From positions 1,612,001-1,676,000 of the forward strand of contig NZ_NBIM01000001.1 of the NCBI RefSeq assembly GCF_002242685.1: a stretch of 64,000 nt of DNA, in the 5' to 3' direction. The notes under the pieces were generated by a model. The model saw only the letters and a list, made by a program, of their open reading frames with translations. It was not told the origin of the DNA and did not search any database. Positions 17,351 through 27,336 of the stretch are shown piece after piece. Both the position numbers and the translations under genes were made by a program. The stretch's first letter is position 1, and each line of letters starts with the position of its first letter. Origin of the DNA: Oceanimonas doudoroffii. GTDB lineage: Bacteria > Pseudomonadota > Gammaproteobacteria > Enterobacterales > Aeromonadaceae.

Positions 17351-18363
17351 TGCGCCACCCCGCCCTGCTACCGGTACTGCTGGCGTTGCTGGTGGCTACC
17401 GGACTCGGCTCGCTGGCCACCGGCCCCATGGCCCTGAACTGGGGCAGTCTGTTCAGCCCGTCCCAGCTAAGCAGTACTGAACAGCTGGTACTACTGCACA
17501 TTCGCCTGCCACGCACCCTGCTGTGCCTGGCGGTGGGGGCCACCCTGGCCATGTGCGGTGCCGTGATGCAGGGGCTATTTCGCAACCCCCTGGCCGATCC
17601 CGGCATTATCGGCGTGTCCAGCGGGGCGGCACTGGGAGCGGCACTGTCCATGGTGCTGCTGGCCCCGCTGACGGCCACCCTGCCCGCCTGGCTGGGGGCC
17701 GGCCTGACCTCCTTTATGGCCTTTGGCGGCGGCCTTGTCACCACTTTGGTGATCTACCGGCTGGCGCGTACCCCTCAGGGCACCTCGGTAAGTGTGCTGC
17801 TGCTGGCGGGGGTGGCCATCGCCGCCCTGTCCGGCGGAGTGCTGGGGCTGCTGAATTACCTGGCCGACGATCAAACCCTGCGGGATCTCACCCTGTGGCA
17901 GATGGGCTCGCTGGCCCAGAGCAGCGTGCCGCAACTGGTGCTGGTGTGCCTCACCGCCCTGGCCCTGGTGCTGCAGCTTGGCCGCCAGGCCACGGCACTG
18001 AACGCCCTGTCCCTGGGTGAGTCGGAAGCCCGGCACCTCGGCATTGAGGTGCAACGGCTCAAGCGCCGGCTGGTGCTGATCACCGCCATGGCGGTGGGCG
18101 TGTGCGTAGCTGCGGTGGGTATTATCGGCTTTGTCGGGCTGGTGGTGCCGCACCTGGTGCGACTGCTGGCCGGCCCCGACCACCGCAGTCTGTTGCCACT
18201 GTCGGCATTGCTGGGTGCCTGGCTGCTGCTGCTGGCCGACATGATGGCCCGCACCCTGGCCGCCCCGGCGGAAATGCCGGTGGGCATAGTGACCGCCCTG
18301 CTGGGTGCGCCCTTCTTTCTGTGGCTGCTGCTGAAACAAAAACGAGGGGTTGGGCTGGCATGA
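17350..18363 (+). CDS. hutC: Haem ABC transporter permease HutC
   Basis: About 337 residues, FecCD/BtuC family, about 9-10 membrane helices. Key blocks: IRLPRTLLCLAVGATLAMCGAVMQGLFRNPLADPGIIGVSSGAALGA and the coupling/EAA-like region GIIGFVGLVVPHLVRLLAGPDHRSLLPLSALLGA. I use ATG 17350, which overlaps the hutB TGA. Inner-membrane channel for haem. Confidence 0.92.
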   Translation: MRHPALLPVLLALLVATGLGSLATGPMALNWGSLFSPSQLSSTEQLVLLHIRLPRTLLCLAVGATLAMCGAVMQGLFRNPLADPGIIGVSSGAALGAALSMVLLAPLTATLPAWLGAGLTSFMAFGGGLVTTLVIYRLARTPQGTSVSVLLLAGVAIAALSGGVLGLLNYLADDQTLRDLTLWQMGSLAQSSVPQLVLVCLTALALVLQLGRQATALNALSLGESEARHLGIEVQRLKRRLVLITAMAVGVCVAAVGIIGFVGLVVPHLVRLLAGPDHRSLLPLSALLGAWLLLLADMMARTLAAPAEMPVGIVTALLGAPFFLWLLLKQKRGVGLA

Positions 18364-19127
18364 TGACATATCCCCTGCACATACACGGCCTGTCGCTGTC
18401 GATCAACCGTCGAACATTACTGAGCGACATCCACCTTGAGCTTCAAAGCGGCCAGGTTACCGTGCTGATCGGCCCCAACGGCGCCGGCAAAAGTACCCTG
18501 TTTCGCTGCATTGCCGGCGAAATGAAGCATGAAGGCGAACTACGCCTGTTTGGCCGCTCACGGACAAACTGGCACAAGCGTGAACTGGCCCGCCGGCTGG
18601 CGGTGCTGCCCCAGCAGTCCAGCCTGATGTTTCCGTTTCTGGCCCACGAGGTAGTGGCCATGGGGCGCATTCCCCACGACACCCTGAACCGGGAAAACGA
18701 ACGCCTTGTAGAAGCTTGCATGCGGCGAGCCAATGTGTGGCATTTAAAGGACGCCGCCTACCCCCGGCTCTCCGGCGGTGAAAAACAGCGGGTGCACTTT
18801 GCCCGGGTGCTGGCCCAGCTGGCCGGCGAGCCCGAACAGCAACTGCTGCTGCTAGACGAGCCCACCTCGGCGCTGGATCTGGGTCAGCAGCACGGCCTGC
18901 TGAAAGAAGCCCGCGCGCTTGCCGCCGAGGGCACCGCCGTCCTAGTGATTGTGCACGATCTCAATCTGGCGGCCCGCTACGGCGATCACTTGGTGCTGAT
19001 GCGCGACGGCCGCATCGACTGCACCGGCACCCCCGAGCTGGTGCTCACTCCCGAGCGGGTGGAGAAGCACTTTGGCTACCGCGCTCAGTTGCTGCAAAGC
19101 CCGGACGGCCACGCGGTGCTGGTGTAG
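18360..19127 (+). CDS. hutD: Haem ABC transporter ATP-binding protein HutD
   Basis: About 255 residues. Walker A GPNGAGKST near residue 40, Q-loop LPQQSSL, signature LSGGEKQRVHFARVLAQL, Walker B LLLLDEPTSALD and switch His in VIVHDLN are all intact. It matches HmuV/HutD haem-importer ATPases. ATG 18360 overlaps the hutC stop; ATG 18363 is an equal alternative. Last gene of the tonB-exbBD-hutBCD operon. Confidence 0.92.
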   Translation: MMTYPLHIHGLSLSINRRTLLSDIHLELQSGQVTVLIGPNGAGKSTLFRCIAGEMKHEGELRLFGRSRTNWHKRELARRLAVLPQQSSLMFPFLAHEVVAMGRIPHDTLNRENERLVEACMRRANVWHLKDAAYPRLSGGEKQRVHFARVLAQLAGEPEQQLLLLDEPTSALDLGQQHGLLKEARALAAEGTAVLVIVHDLNLAARYGDHLVLMRDGRIDCTGTPELVLTPERVEKHFGYRAQLLQSPDGHAVLV

Positions 19128-19208
19128 AAAAAATAATCGCCCTGCCCACTTCTGGCTTTGAGCGGCTCGTGCTATAAGCAAGGCTTCTTCTTTACCGGAA
19201 GTGCTTCA

Positions 19209-19403
19209 ATGAAAAAAATCAAAATAAGAAAAGGCTTGCTCTCCTGCGTGCTGATGATGGCGTTGTGGACGCCGCTGCTGGTGTCCGCCGCCGCCATCGA
19301 CAAACACGCGCAAAAACCGGTCTGGATGGACTGGGCCTTTCTCGGCAACACCGTGGTGTCTGCCTGCCTGACCCGCTGGTGCAACCACAGGGATCCGGAC
19401 TAA
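19209..19403 (+). CDS. Small secreted protein of unknown function
   Basis: 64 residues with a likely signal peptide (MKKIKIRKGLLSCVLMMALWTPLLVSAAA, cleavage near 28-29) and a short mature part, IDKHAQKPVWMDWAFLGNTVVSACLTRWCNHRDPD, containing two cysteines. GGAAG lies 9 bases before the ATG, and TGCTATAAG upstream looks like an extended -10 element. I recognise no family. The signal peptide, ribosome site and separate promoter argue for a real gene. Confidence 0.5.
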   Translation: MKKIKIRKGLLSCVLMMALWTPLLVSAAAIDKHAQKPVWMDWAFLGNTVVSACLTRWCNHRDPD

Positions 19404-19632
19404 TACCTCGCCGCAGGGACGCGGCCTTCTCCTTCCATCAGGCCTGCCTGACCTGTCACTGCGTTCCCCCCAAACCTGATCACACATTTGTTTTACTCAA
19501 CGCCAATTTTTGTGATCAAAAACTCAAGTAAAACAACATAGCGTTAACATCAGTACGGCATCGGTATAGTGTTGCCAGCAGCAATAAGGTTTACAACCAA
19601 CAACCAACGCAGAAACAATCAAGGAAGAAATT

Positions 19633-20685
19633 ATGCACAAATTAGGACGTAACCTGCTCATCGCCGCCGGCCTGGCCCTCTCTCCCCTGGCCCAGGCCAT
19701 GGCTGCCGACACCGATATTGCCGTGCTGATCCCCGGCAAGCATGACGACGGCGGTTTTATGCAGGCCGCCCACCGGGGCTATGAGAAGATTCGTGATCAG
19801 CTGGATGTAAACGCCAGCTTTGTATCCAATATCTCCGCCACCTCCGATCCCGTGCAGCTCACCGAGGCCATGCGCGAGCTGGCCCAAAAGGGCCCCGACA
19901 TGATCATTGCCCACGGCGGCCAGTGCAACGGCCCGGCCCAGACCGTGAGCCAGGAATTCCCCGATATCAAGTTTGTGGTGATTCAGGGCCATGTGCAGGG
20001 CCCCAACCTGTCCAGCTATGTGGTGCGCCAGGAAGACTCCGCCTGGCTGGCGGGCGCCCTGGCAGGCCTGACCACAAAATCGAACGTGGTGGGTCATATC
20101 TCCGGTGCCTGGCCCAAGCCGGGCCTGATCGGTCGCGCCGCCTTCTATGACGGCCTGATGCACGTCAACCCCGACGCCAAATACCTGACCTGGTTCACCG
20201 GCGATCTGGACAACACCGGCATCAACGCCGAGGCCGCCGCCGCCGAAATCGCCCATAATGCCGATGTGATCTACACCATGCTCAACGCCGGTCGTCAGGG
20301 TGTGATTGACGAGATCAAAAAGCACAACGGCGAGGTACGCCACATTGGTAACGTGTCGGACTGGACCCAGGTGGATGACACCTTTGTGGGCTCGGCGGTG
20401 GCCGACGCCAGCGTGGCCATTTTGAACGCCGCCCAGGACTTCACCACAGGCAAATGGCAGCCCGACCGAATTACCGAAATCGGCCTGGGCCAGGGCGACG
20501 TGGTCAAGCTGACCCTGGCAGAAGACGTGTCTCCCGAGGTGCGTGCCAAACTGGATGAACTGGCAGAAAAGCTGATCAGCGGCGAGATCACCATGAACAC
20601 CACCTATGAAGGTAAGGAATTCCACCCCGCCACCGGTGATTTTGTGGACCAGTCGTTCAAGGAAACCCTGAAAACCAAGTCCTGA
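19633..20685 (+). CDS. BMP-family ABC transporter substrate-binding protein
   Basis: Protein of 350 residues with signal peptide MHKLGRNLLIAAGLALSPLAQAMA. The Bmp/Med domain follows (IAVLIPGKHDDGGFMQAAHRGYEKI, GPDMIIAHGGQCNGPAQTVSQEFPDIKFVVIQG, EDSAWLAGALAGLTTKSNVVGHISG). Proteins of this family bind nucleosides and other small ligands for ABC import. No lipobox Cys is visible, so it is probably a soluble periplasmic protein. No permease or ATPase gene is adjacent, so it is an orphan binding protein here. The upstream region holds an inverted TGATCACA/TGTGATCA pair (19477-19518). Confidence 0.82.
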   Translation: MHKLGRNLLIAAGLALSPLAQAMAADTDIAVLIPGKHDDGGFMQAAHRGYEKIRDQLDVNASFVSNISATSDPVQLTEAMRELAQKGPDMIIAHGGQCNGPAQTVSQEFPDIKFVVIQGHVQGPNLSSYVVRQEDSAWLAGALAGLTTKSNVVGHISGAWPKPGLIGRAAFYDGLMHVNPDAKYLTWFTGDLDNTGINAEAAAAEIAHNADVIYTMLNAGRQGVIDEIKKHNGEVRHIGNVSDWTQVDDTFVGSAVADASVAILNAAQDFTTGKWQPDRITEIGLGQGDVVKLTLAEDVSPEVRAKLDELAEKLISGEITMNTTYEGKEFHPATGDFVDQSFKETLKTKS

Positions 20686-20705
20686 TCCTGTCTGTTGAAT
20701 AACTG

Positions 20706-20740
20706 AGCGCCTTCGGCGCTGATGCGGGCGGGCCGCCCGC
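20706..20740. other. Two stable hairpins after the BMP gene
   Basis: AGCGCC-TTC-GGCGCT (20706-20720) and the palindrome GCGGGCGGGCCGCCCGC (20724-20740). They may mark the 3' end of the transcript, but no T-tract follows. Confidence 0.4.
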
Positions 20741-20750
20741 GCTCCAGTGA

Positions 20751-20833
20751 GTAGGTTGGCGATGAGCGCAGCGAATCCCAACATTTCGCAGCCGCCAGCG
20801 TGTTGGAATTCGCTGCGCTCATTCGCAACCTAC
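20751..20833. repeat. REP-like palindromic element, copy 2
   Basis: Two 33-base arms in inverted orientation, nearly identical after complementing (GTAGGTTG...ATGAGCGCAGCGAAT...CCAACA), around a short GC-rich loop. Same element as 833-912. The region 20686-21027 otherwise holds only hairpins and the ettA leader. Confidence 0.8.
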
Positions 20834-21027
20834 CCTGCTTCGCATAACCGCCATTCCTGCCAGCCAGGATCTTCGCTTTTTCACCCCACTCGCCTCTGGC
20901 ATTCCCCGCCAAGCCAAGTACCATATAGCGCCATGGCCCTGCGTTGGCCGCGGGCTGGTTCACAGCCTGCCCCTGTGATCTGTCAATACGGCCTGTCAAC
21001 TCACTGATTTATCAGGACAATATAGAA

Positions 21028-22695
<1,668 letters not shown>

Positions 22696-22712
22696 GCGCA
22701 CCCGCTCATGCC

Positions 22713-22736
22713 AAAGCCCGCTAACGCGGGCTTTTT
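22713..22736 (+). terminator. Terminator of ettA
   Basis: Stem AAAGCCCGC / GCGGGCTTT with loop TAAC, followed by TT. Confidence 0.88.
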
Positions 22737-22836
22737 CATATCTGGCTGGGCGCCGGTCACAACCGGACTTGCCCCCACACCGCGGCCATGGCCGCGTGTT
22801 AATGCCGATGCGGGAGCCTTTCGGCAAGCGCCCGGC

Positions 22837-23673
22837 TTAGAAATGCCATTCCATATTCAGGGTAGGTGCATCGGTATCGACGCCCGGCTTGCCGTGGTTA
22901 CCATACTTGTTGCGCCAATATTCGTATCCCACCCCAAGCCAAAAGATGTTCTTCTTGTTGAAGGCCAGCTGACCCACGTCCAGCATCAGCGAGGCGCGCA
23001 GCAGGTGCTCCGGCTTGGTCTCGTTGTTGAAATAGTCTTTCCCCTTGGCGCCGTTGTAGTTGGTGAATCCCTGGAACTTCATCGGCAGGCCGACGGCCTC
23101 GAACGGCAAACCCCAGGCCAGGTTGATCTGATAGTAGGGATCGAAACTCAGATCCTGATGGGTGCAGAACGCCAGGCCACAATGGTTGCTCTCGCGGGCA
23201 TAATAGAGGCTCAGATCGAGAAAACCGGGCACGTCGAACTTCAGGGTCGGTCCCACTGCCAGAAAGCGCTTGCGCGGCGCAAAGGCCGAGTTCTTGGTAT
23301 TGAGATCGAAACCGGCGGTCAACGCCACTTCCTTCACCGGGCCAAAGCCGAGGTCGGTGTCAAACAGCTTACCCAGATGCAGCTGGTGACGATAGGCCAG
23401 GTAAAACTCGGTTGCACCATCACTGCTGCCATTGGCCGGATCCTCACTGCCGGACTTGAGTACGTCCAGGTTAAAGTAGTTCTGGCCCAGGGAATAACCG
23501 CTGGCATGGGTCAACTGCACGATGTTTTTGCTCACATCCCGCGCATTGTTAGGCTCGGTAAACTCGGAGCCATAGCGGTAGCCGATAAAGGTATCGGACC
23601 AGGTGGCCGCCTGCAGCGGGGCAGACACGGTAAAGGTCATGGCCGCAAGGGTGGCCAGTTTGTGCAATTTCAT
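22837..23673 (-). CDS. Tsx-like nucleoside-channel-family outer-membrane protein
   Basis: Protein of 278 residues with signal peptide MKLHKLATLAAMTFTVSAPLQA. The barrel sequence ATWSDTFIGYRYGSEFTEPNNARDVSKNIVQLTHASGY...NYFNLDVLKS matches the Tsx/OmpK channel family, and it ends in the aromatic residue typical of barrels (LNMEWHF). Last gene after tctA on the same strand, so it may be the outer-membrane entry for the substrate carried by the Tct system. Tsx itself takes nucleosides; specificity here is not known. Confidence 0.8.
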   Translation of the reverse strand: MKLHKLATLAAMTFTVSAPLQAATWSDTFIGYRYGSEFTEPNNARDVSKNIVQLTHASGYSLGQNYFNLDVLKSGSEDPANGSSDGATEFYLAYRHQLHLGKLFDTDLGFGPVKEVALTAGFDLNTKNSAFAPRKRFLAVGPTLKFDVPGFLDLSLYYARESNHCGLAFCTHQDLSFDPYYQINLAWGLPFEAVGLPMKFQGFTNYNGAKGKDYFNNETKPEHLLRASLMLDVGQLAFNKKNIFWLGVGYEYWRNKYGNHGKPGVDTDAPTLNMEWHF

Positions 23674-23802
23674 CCGTTTATTACTCCATTAAATACCGGC
23701 CGGGTGGCCGGAATACTCCTGAAAAATGACGGTACGCCGCCCACAGACAAGGGACCCGGGCCAGATCTGACCCGGGGATTGCCGGGGTTAGCAAAACGGG
23801 GG

Positions 23803-25323
23803 TTAGGAAACCTGGGGCGCGACCGAGGCGCCGGACTCCCGCATCAACTTCCTGAGCGCGCCCCAGGCCGCCCATGACAACAGGGCGACACAGAGGAACA
23901 AGAGTCCGGCGCTCAGCGGCCGCTCGACAAAGGTCATGGGATCACCGCGGGACAACAGCAGGGCCCGGCGCAGGTTCTCCTCCAGCATGGGACCCAGCAC
24001 GAAGCCCAGCAGCAGGGGCGCCGGGTTGAAGCCCAGCTTGGCCAGCAGGTAGCCGGCCGCCCCCACCAGCGACACCACGTAGACGTCGAACACATTGTTG
24101 TTGACGCTGTAGACCCCGAGGCAGATAAACACCAGTATCGCCGGATAGAGCATGCTGAAGGGGATCCGCACCAGCGACACCCAGATGCCGATCAGCGGCA
24201 GGTTCAGTACCAGCAGCATCAGGTTGCCGATGCCAAAGCTGACAATCAGCCCCCAGAACATGGCCGGGTTTTCCGACACCATCAGCGGCCCGGGCTGGAT
24301 GCCGTGGATCATCATGGCGCCCAGCATCAGCGCCATCACCACGTCCCCGGGAATGCCCAACGTGAGGGTGGGAATGAAGGCGGTCATGGCGCCGGAGTTG
24401 TTGGCCGCCTCGGGCCCGGCCACCCCTTCCAGCGCGCCCTTGCCGAAGCGCTCCGGCTCCCGGGATACCTTCTTCTCCACCGCATAGGAAATAAATGAAG
24501 CAATGGCGGCCCCCGTCCCCGGCATGGCGCCGAAAAAGCTACCGATGGCGGTGCCCCGCAGCACGGGACACACCGAACGCCGAACCTCGTCCCGCCCGGG
24601 CAGCATGGATCTCAGGTTGAAGCGCGTGTTGATACTGCCGGTCTCCCCCGCCCGGATGCTGGTAATCACCTCGGAGATGCCGAACAACCCCATGGCCAGG
24701 GCCACCAGGTTGATGCCGTCCATCAGCTCGGGCACCCCGAAGGTAAAGCGCGGCAGGCCGGTGTTCACATCGGTCCCTACCCCGCCCAGCAGCAGCCCCA
24801 GCACCACCATGGCCAGGCTCTTGGCCGGCGATCCGGAGCCCACCGCCGAGGCGGCGATCAGTCCCAGCAGCATCAGTGCAAAATACTCCGCCGGGCCAAA
24901 GGCCAGGCCCACCCGGGACAAGACGGACCCGAGGCCGATCAGCATCAGCAGGCCTAGCATGGAGCCCACAAAGGAACTGGCCATGGCGGTAAAGAGCGCA
25001 ACCCCCGCCTTGCCTTGTTTCGCCAGGGGATAGCCGTCCAGGCTGGTCACCGCCGACGACGGCGTGCCCGGCAGGTTGAGCAGGATGGAGGCGATGGAGC
25101 CGCCGTACTGGGAGCCGTAGAACACCCCGGCCAGCATGGCAATGGCGGCGGTGGAAGGAATGTAGTAGGTGATGGGCAGCAGCAGCGAAATGGCCGCCAT
25201 GGCCCCCACCCCGGGCAATACCCCTACCAGGGTGCCCAGAAACACGCCGATGAAACAATACAGCAGCATGCTCGGCTGGATAGCGGCCTGCAGTCCCAGC
25301 CATAGTCCGTCAAAAATATCCAT
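23803..25323 (-). CDS. tctA: Tripartite tricarboxylate transporter large permease TctA
   Basis: About 506 residues from ATG 25323 (AGGAACAG upstream). TctA family: GVLPGVGAMAAISLLLPITYYIPSTAAIAMLAGVFYGSQYGGSIASILLNLPGTPSSAVTSLDGYPLAKQGKAGVAL is the diagnostic block, and a second PGTGAAIASFISYAVEKK copy is the internal repeat. It is the inner-membrane channel of the TTT secondary transporter. Co-directional with tctB and tctC upstream. TTT systems carry carboxylates, including aromatic ones such as terephthalate, which fits the catabolic cluster upstream. Confidence 0.92.
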   Translation of the reverse strand: MDIFDGLWLGLQAAIQPSMLLYCFIGVFLGTLVGVLPGVGAMAAISLLLPITYYIPSTAAIAMLAGVFYGSQYGGSIASILLNLPGTPSSAVTSLDGYPLAKQGKAGVALFTAMASSFVGSMLGLLMLIGLGSVLSRVGLAFGPAEYFALMLLGLIAASAVGSGSPAKSLAMVVLGLLLGGVGTDVNTGLPRFTFGVPELMDGINLVALAMGLFGISEVITSIRAGETGSINTRFNLRSMLPGRDEVRRSVCPVLRGTAIGSFFGAMPGTGAAIASFISYAVEKKVSREPERFGKGALEGVAGPEAANNSGAMTAFIPTLTLGIPGDVVMALMLGAMMIHGIQPGPLMVSENPAMFWGLIVSFGIGNLMLLVLNLPLIGIWVSLVRIPFSMLYPAILVFICLGVYSVNNNVFDVYVVSLVGAAGYLLAKLGFNPAPLLLGFVLGPMLEENLRRALLLSRGDPMTFVERPLSAGLLFLCVALLSWAAWGALRKLMRESGASVAPQVS

Positions 25324-25408
25324 TGTCTGTTCCTGGTTATCCTCAAGTCTCGAACCGACCGGTGCCCTGTTCAGGCGGATACCGGCCACAACGGTAAGTG
25401 CTCAAGCC

Positions 25409-25858
25409 TCAGCCACTCCAGGGCCAGGTCTTGATCGCCATGCCCAACCCCAGGGAAAAAATCGAATAGGCAATGAGGGCAATGCCCAGTGCCACCTTGC
25501 ACTTGGTGCCCCAAGTCAGCTTGCGCTCGGGCACCAGGGCCAGCAGCACCGTCACCAGGGTGGCCACCACCAGGCCGCCCGAGGCCAGCAGTCCGCCAAA
25601 CACCGCGATGCTGACGATGACGAAAAAGGCGCTGCCCCACTCGGTGCTTATCGGCTCGCCGGAGCGAAACCAGGCCGGTATGGCGATGCACATGCCCAGC
25701 AGCGCCAGCACACCGCCCAGGCTCACCGGCAGGAAGCCGGGGCCCATATTGTGAACGCCGCCAAACTGATAATGCGTCTGGCCGTACCAGACGGCGAACA
25801 GGCCGACGGCAGCAAGTCCGACCCCTCCGATGATGCCTTTGATGTCACGCCTCAACAT
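25409..25858 (-). CDS. tctB: Tripartite tricarboxylate transporter small permease TctB
   Basis: Protein of 149 residues with four predicted helices and the TctB-family motif MGPGFLPVSLGGVLALLGM after the first helix. Small membrane subunit partnered with TctA. It is separated from tctC by an 80-base gap holding a strong hairpin. Confidence 0.88.
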   Translation of the reverse strand: MLRRDIKGIIGGVGLAAVGLFAVWYGQTHYQFGGVHNMGPGFLPVSLGGVLALLGMCIAIPAWFRSGEPISTEWGSAFFVIVSIAVFGGLLASGGLVVATLVTVLLALVPERKLTWGTKCKVALGIALIAYSIFSLGLGMAIKTWPWSG

Positions 25859-25887
25859 GGCAAACCCCTCCTCCTTGTCTCGCTATT

Positions 25888-25915
25888 CTTTTGTGGGGAG
25901 TCATCCCCACAAAAG
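25888..25915 (-). other. Intercistronic hairpin between tctC and tctB
   Basis: Perfect 12-base stem CTTTTGTGGGGA / TCCCCACAAAAG with a 4-base loop. It probably stabilises the tctC end of the message or partly stops transcription, so that more binding protein than permease is made. No long T-tract follows, so it is not a full terminator. Confidence 0.6.
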
Positions 25916-25938
25916 CGCACACCTTGCGCCGGCCAGGC

Positions 25939-26919
25939 TCAGCTACCCCGAATATCGAGTCGTTCAATCAGGGCCGACAGGCGGGCATGGTCGTCCGCAT
26001 TAATGGTCCCCAGGGCCTCCGGCTTGCCCCCCACCGGCACGGCGCCGAAGCTCGCCAGCTGCTCAACCACCTCGGGCAGCAGCAGTATCTCGTTCAGGTG
26101 CTTGTTAAGCAGTTGCACCACCTCATCATCGGTGCCTTTTGGCGCCATCATCCCGTGCCAGGCACCCAGCCGCACCTGGTCGTAGCCCTGCTCGGCCACG
26201 GTGGCCAGCTCCGGCATCACCGGCGAACGTTCCGGATCGGTCACCGCCACCGGCACCAACTGACCCGACTCGATCAACTGGGCCACGGGACCGTAGACCA
26301 CATACCCCAGATCCACATGACCGGCGAGCAGATCCGGAATGATGGGCCCGATGCCCCGGTAGGGAATGTGCAGCGCCTTGATGCCGGCGGCGTTGTTGAG
26401 CCATTCGGCGGCGATATGCATGGGCGAGCCGGCGCCGGGGCTGGCGTAGTTAAGCGGCTTGCCATCGCGGGCCTGACCGACCAGATCCGCCACACTGGTG
26501 ATGCCGGACTTGGGATTGGCCACCAGCAACACCGACTGCTTGCTGGCCAGGATCACCGGCTCGAAGCCGTTCAGCACGTCGTAACGGGATGCCTTGGGCA
26601 GGGCCATCACCAGGGGCGCCGTGGTGAAGGTGTTGGGCGTGAACAACAGGGTGTGACCATCGGCCTTGGCCCGGCTGACGTAACTGTTACCGATGGTGCC
26701 CGCCGCTCCGGGGCGGTTTTCCACGATCACCGGCTGCCCCAGGCGGCTGGTGAGCTTGTCGGCGAACAGTCGGGCGATGGCGTCCACATCCCCGCCCGGC
26801 GGATAGGACACTACGATGGACACCGGCTTGCTGGGATAACCGTCGGCCTGAGCTCCCCCGGCCAGCAGGGCGGCGGAGGCCAGGGCCGCACCGATAAAAA
26901 GTCTGCGAGTCAATTCCAT
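25939..26919 (-). CDS. tctC: TctC/Bug-family periplasmic solute-binding protein
   Basis: About 326 residues from ATG 26919 (AAGGAG upstream; the longer frame is leader sequence). Signal peptide MELTRRLFIGAALASAALLAGGAQA, with twin Arg at 5-6. Then the Bug fold: YPSKPVSIVVSYPPGGDVDAIARLFADKLTSRLGQPVIVENRPGAAGTIGNSYVSRAKADGHTLL. The Asp in GGDVDA replaces the more common GGxxD context, which sets the ligand's carboxylate environment. It delivers a carboxylated substrate to TctAB. First gene of tctCBA-tsx. Confidence 0.9.
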   Translation of the reverse strand: MELTRRLFIGAALASAALLAGGAQADGYPSKPVSIVVSYPPGGDVDAIARLFADKLTSRLGQPVIVENRPGAAGTIGNSYVSRAKADGHTLLFTPNTFTTAPLVMALPKASRYDVLNGFEPVILASKQSVLLVANPKSGITSVADLVGQARDGKPLNYASPGAGSPMHIAAEWLNNAAGIKALHIPYRGIGPIIPDLLAGHVDLGYVVYGPVAQLIESGQLVPVAVTDPERSPVMPELATVAEQGYDQVRLGAWHGMMAPKGTDDEVVQLLNKHLNEILLLPEVVEQLASFGAVPVGGKPEALGTINADDHARLSALIERLDIRGS

Positions 26920-26996
26920 TTTGCTCTCCTTGGCACCTGAAGCGTGCCGTTGAATCCAGTGATGTCGGGTGATGGCCACCCTAAAAATTTCACATA

Positions 26997-27015
26997 TAAA
27001 ACTTTGTTTTAAATG
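26997..27015. promoter_or_regulatory. Operator-like dyad upstream of tctC
   Basis: A perfect inverted repeat TAAAAC-TTT-GTTTTA (26997-27011) overlaps CTTTGTTTTAAATG (27002-27015). The latter is the exact reverse complement of a 14-base stretch at 39495-39508 in front of the Rieske ferredoxin operon. Probable binding site of the cluster's IclR regulator. The rest of the 26920-27336 gap shows only AT-rich promoter-like DNA and a possible coding remnant at 27209-27319. Confidence 0.5.
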
Positions 27016-27336
27016 CAATAAAACTCTAAATCGCTTTGTTTCTCCCTGTCAAACCCCAAAAGAAACATTTTTTTAACAATCAGCAACCGGACCTCCGGCC
27101 TGCCGGCAGGGCCCGCAACCACAGTGAGAAAAGGCAAAGGGAGCTCAGCCGGCAAATACCCAAACCGCGGGCACGGCAAGGCCACAGCGCGTCAAAGCGG
27201 CTGTTAGGCTAGGGTACCCGGCCGTAACGCAGGGCGCCGTCGGGACGCTGCACCTCTTCCCGGAACGGGAGGCCGGGGGCAAGGGACCGCCGGCCCCGCT
27301 CCCTCGGAAGCGGGGCTGGTCAGCCCATTGTCTTGA

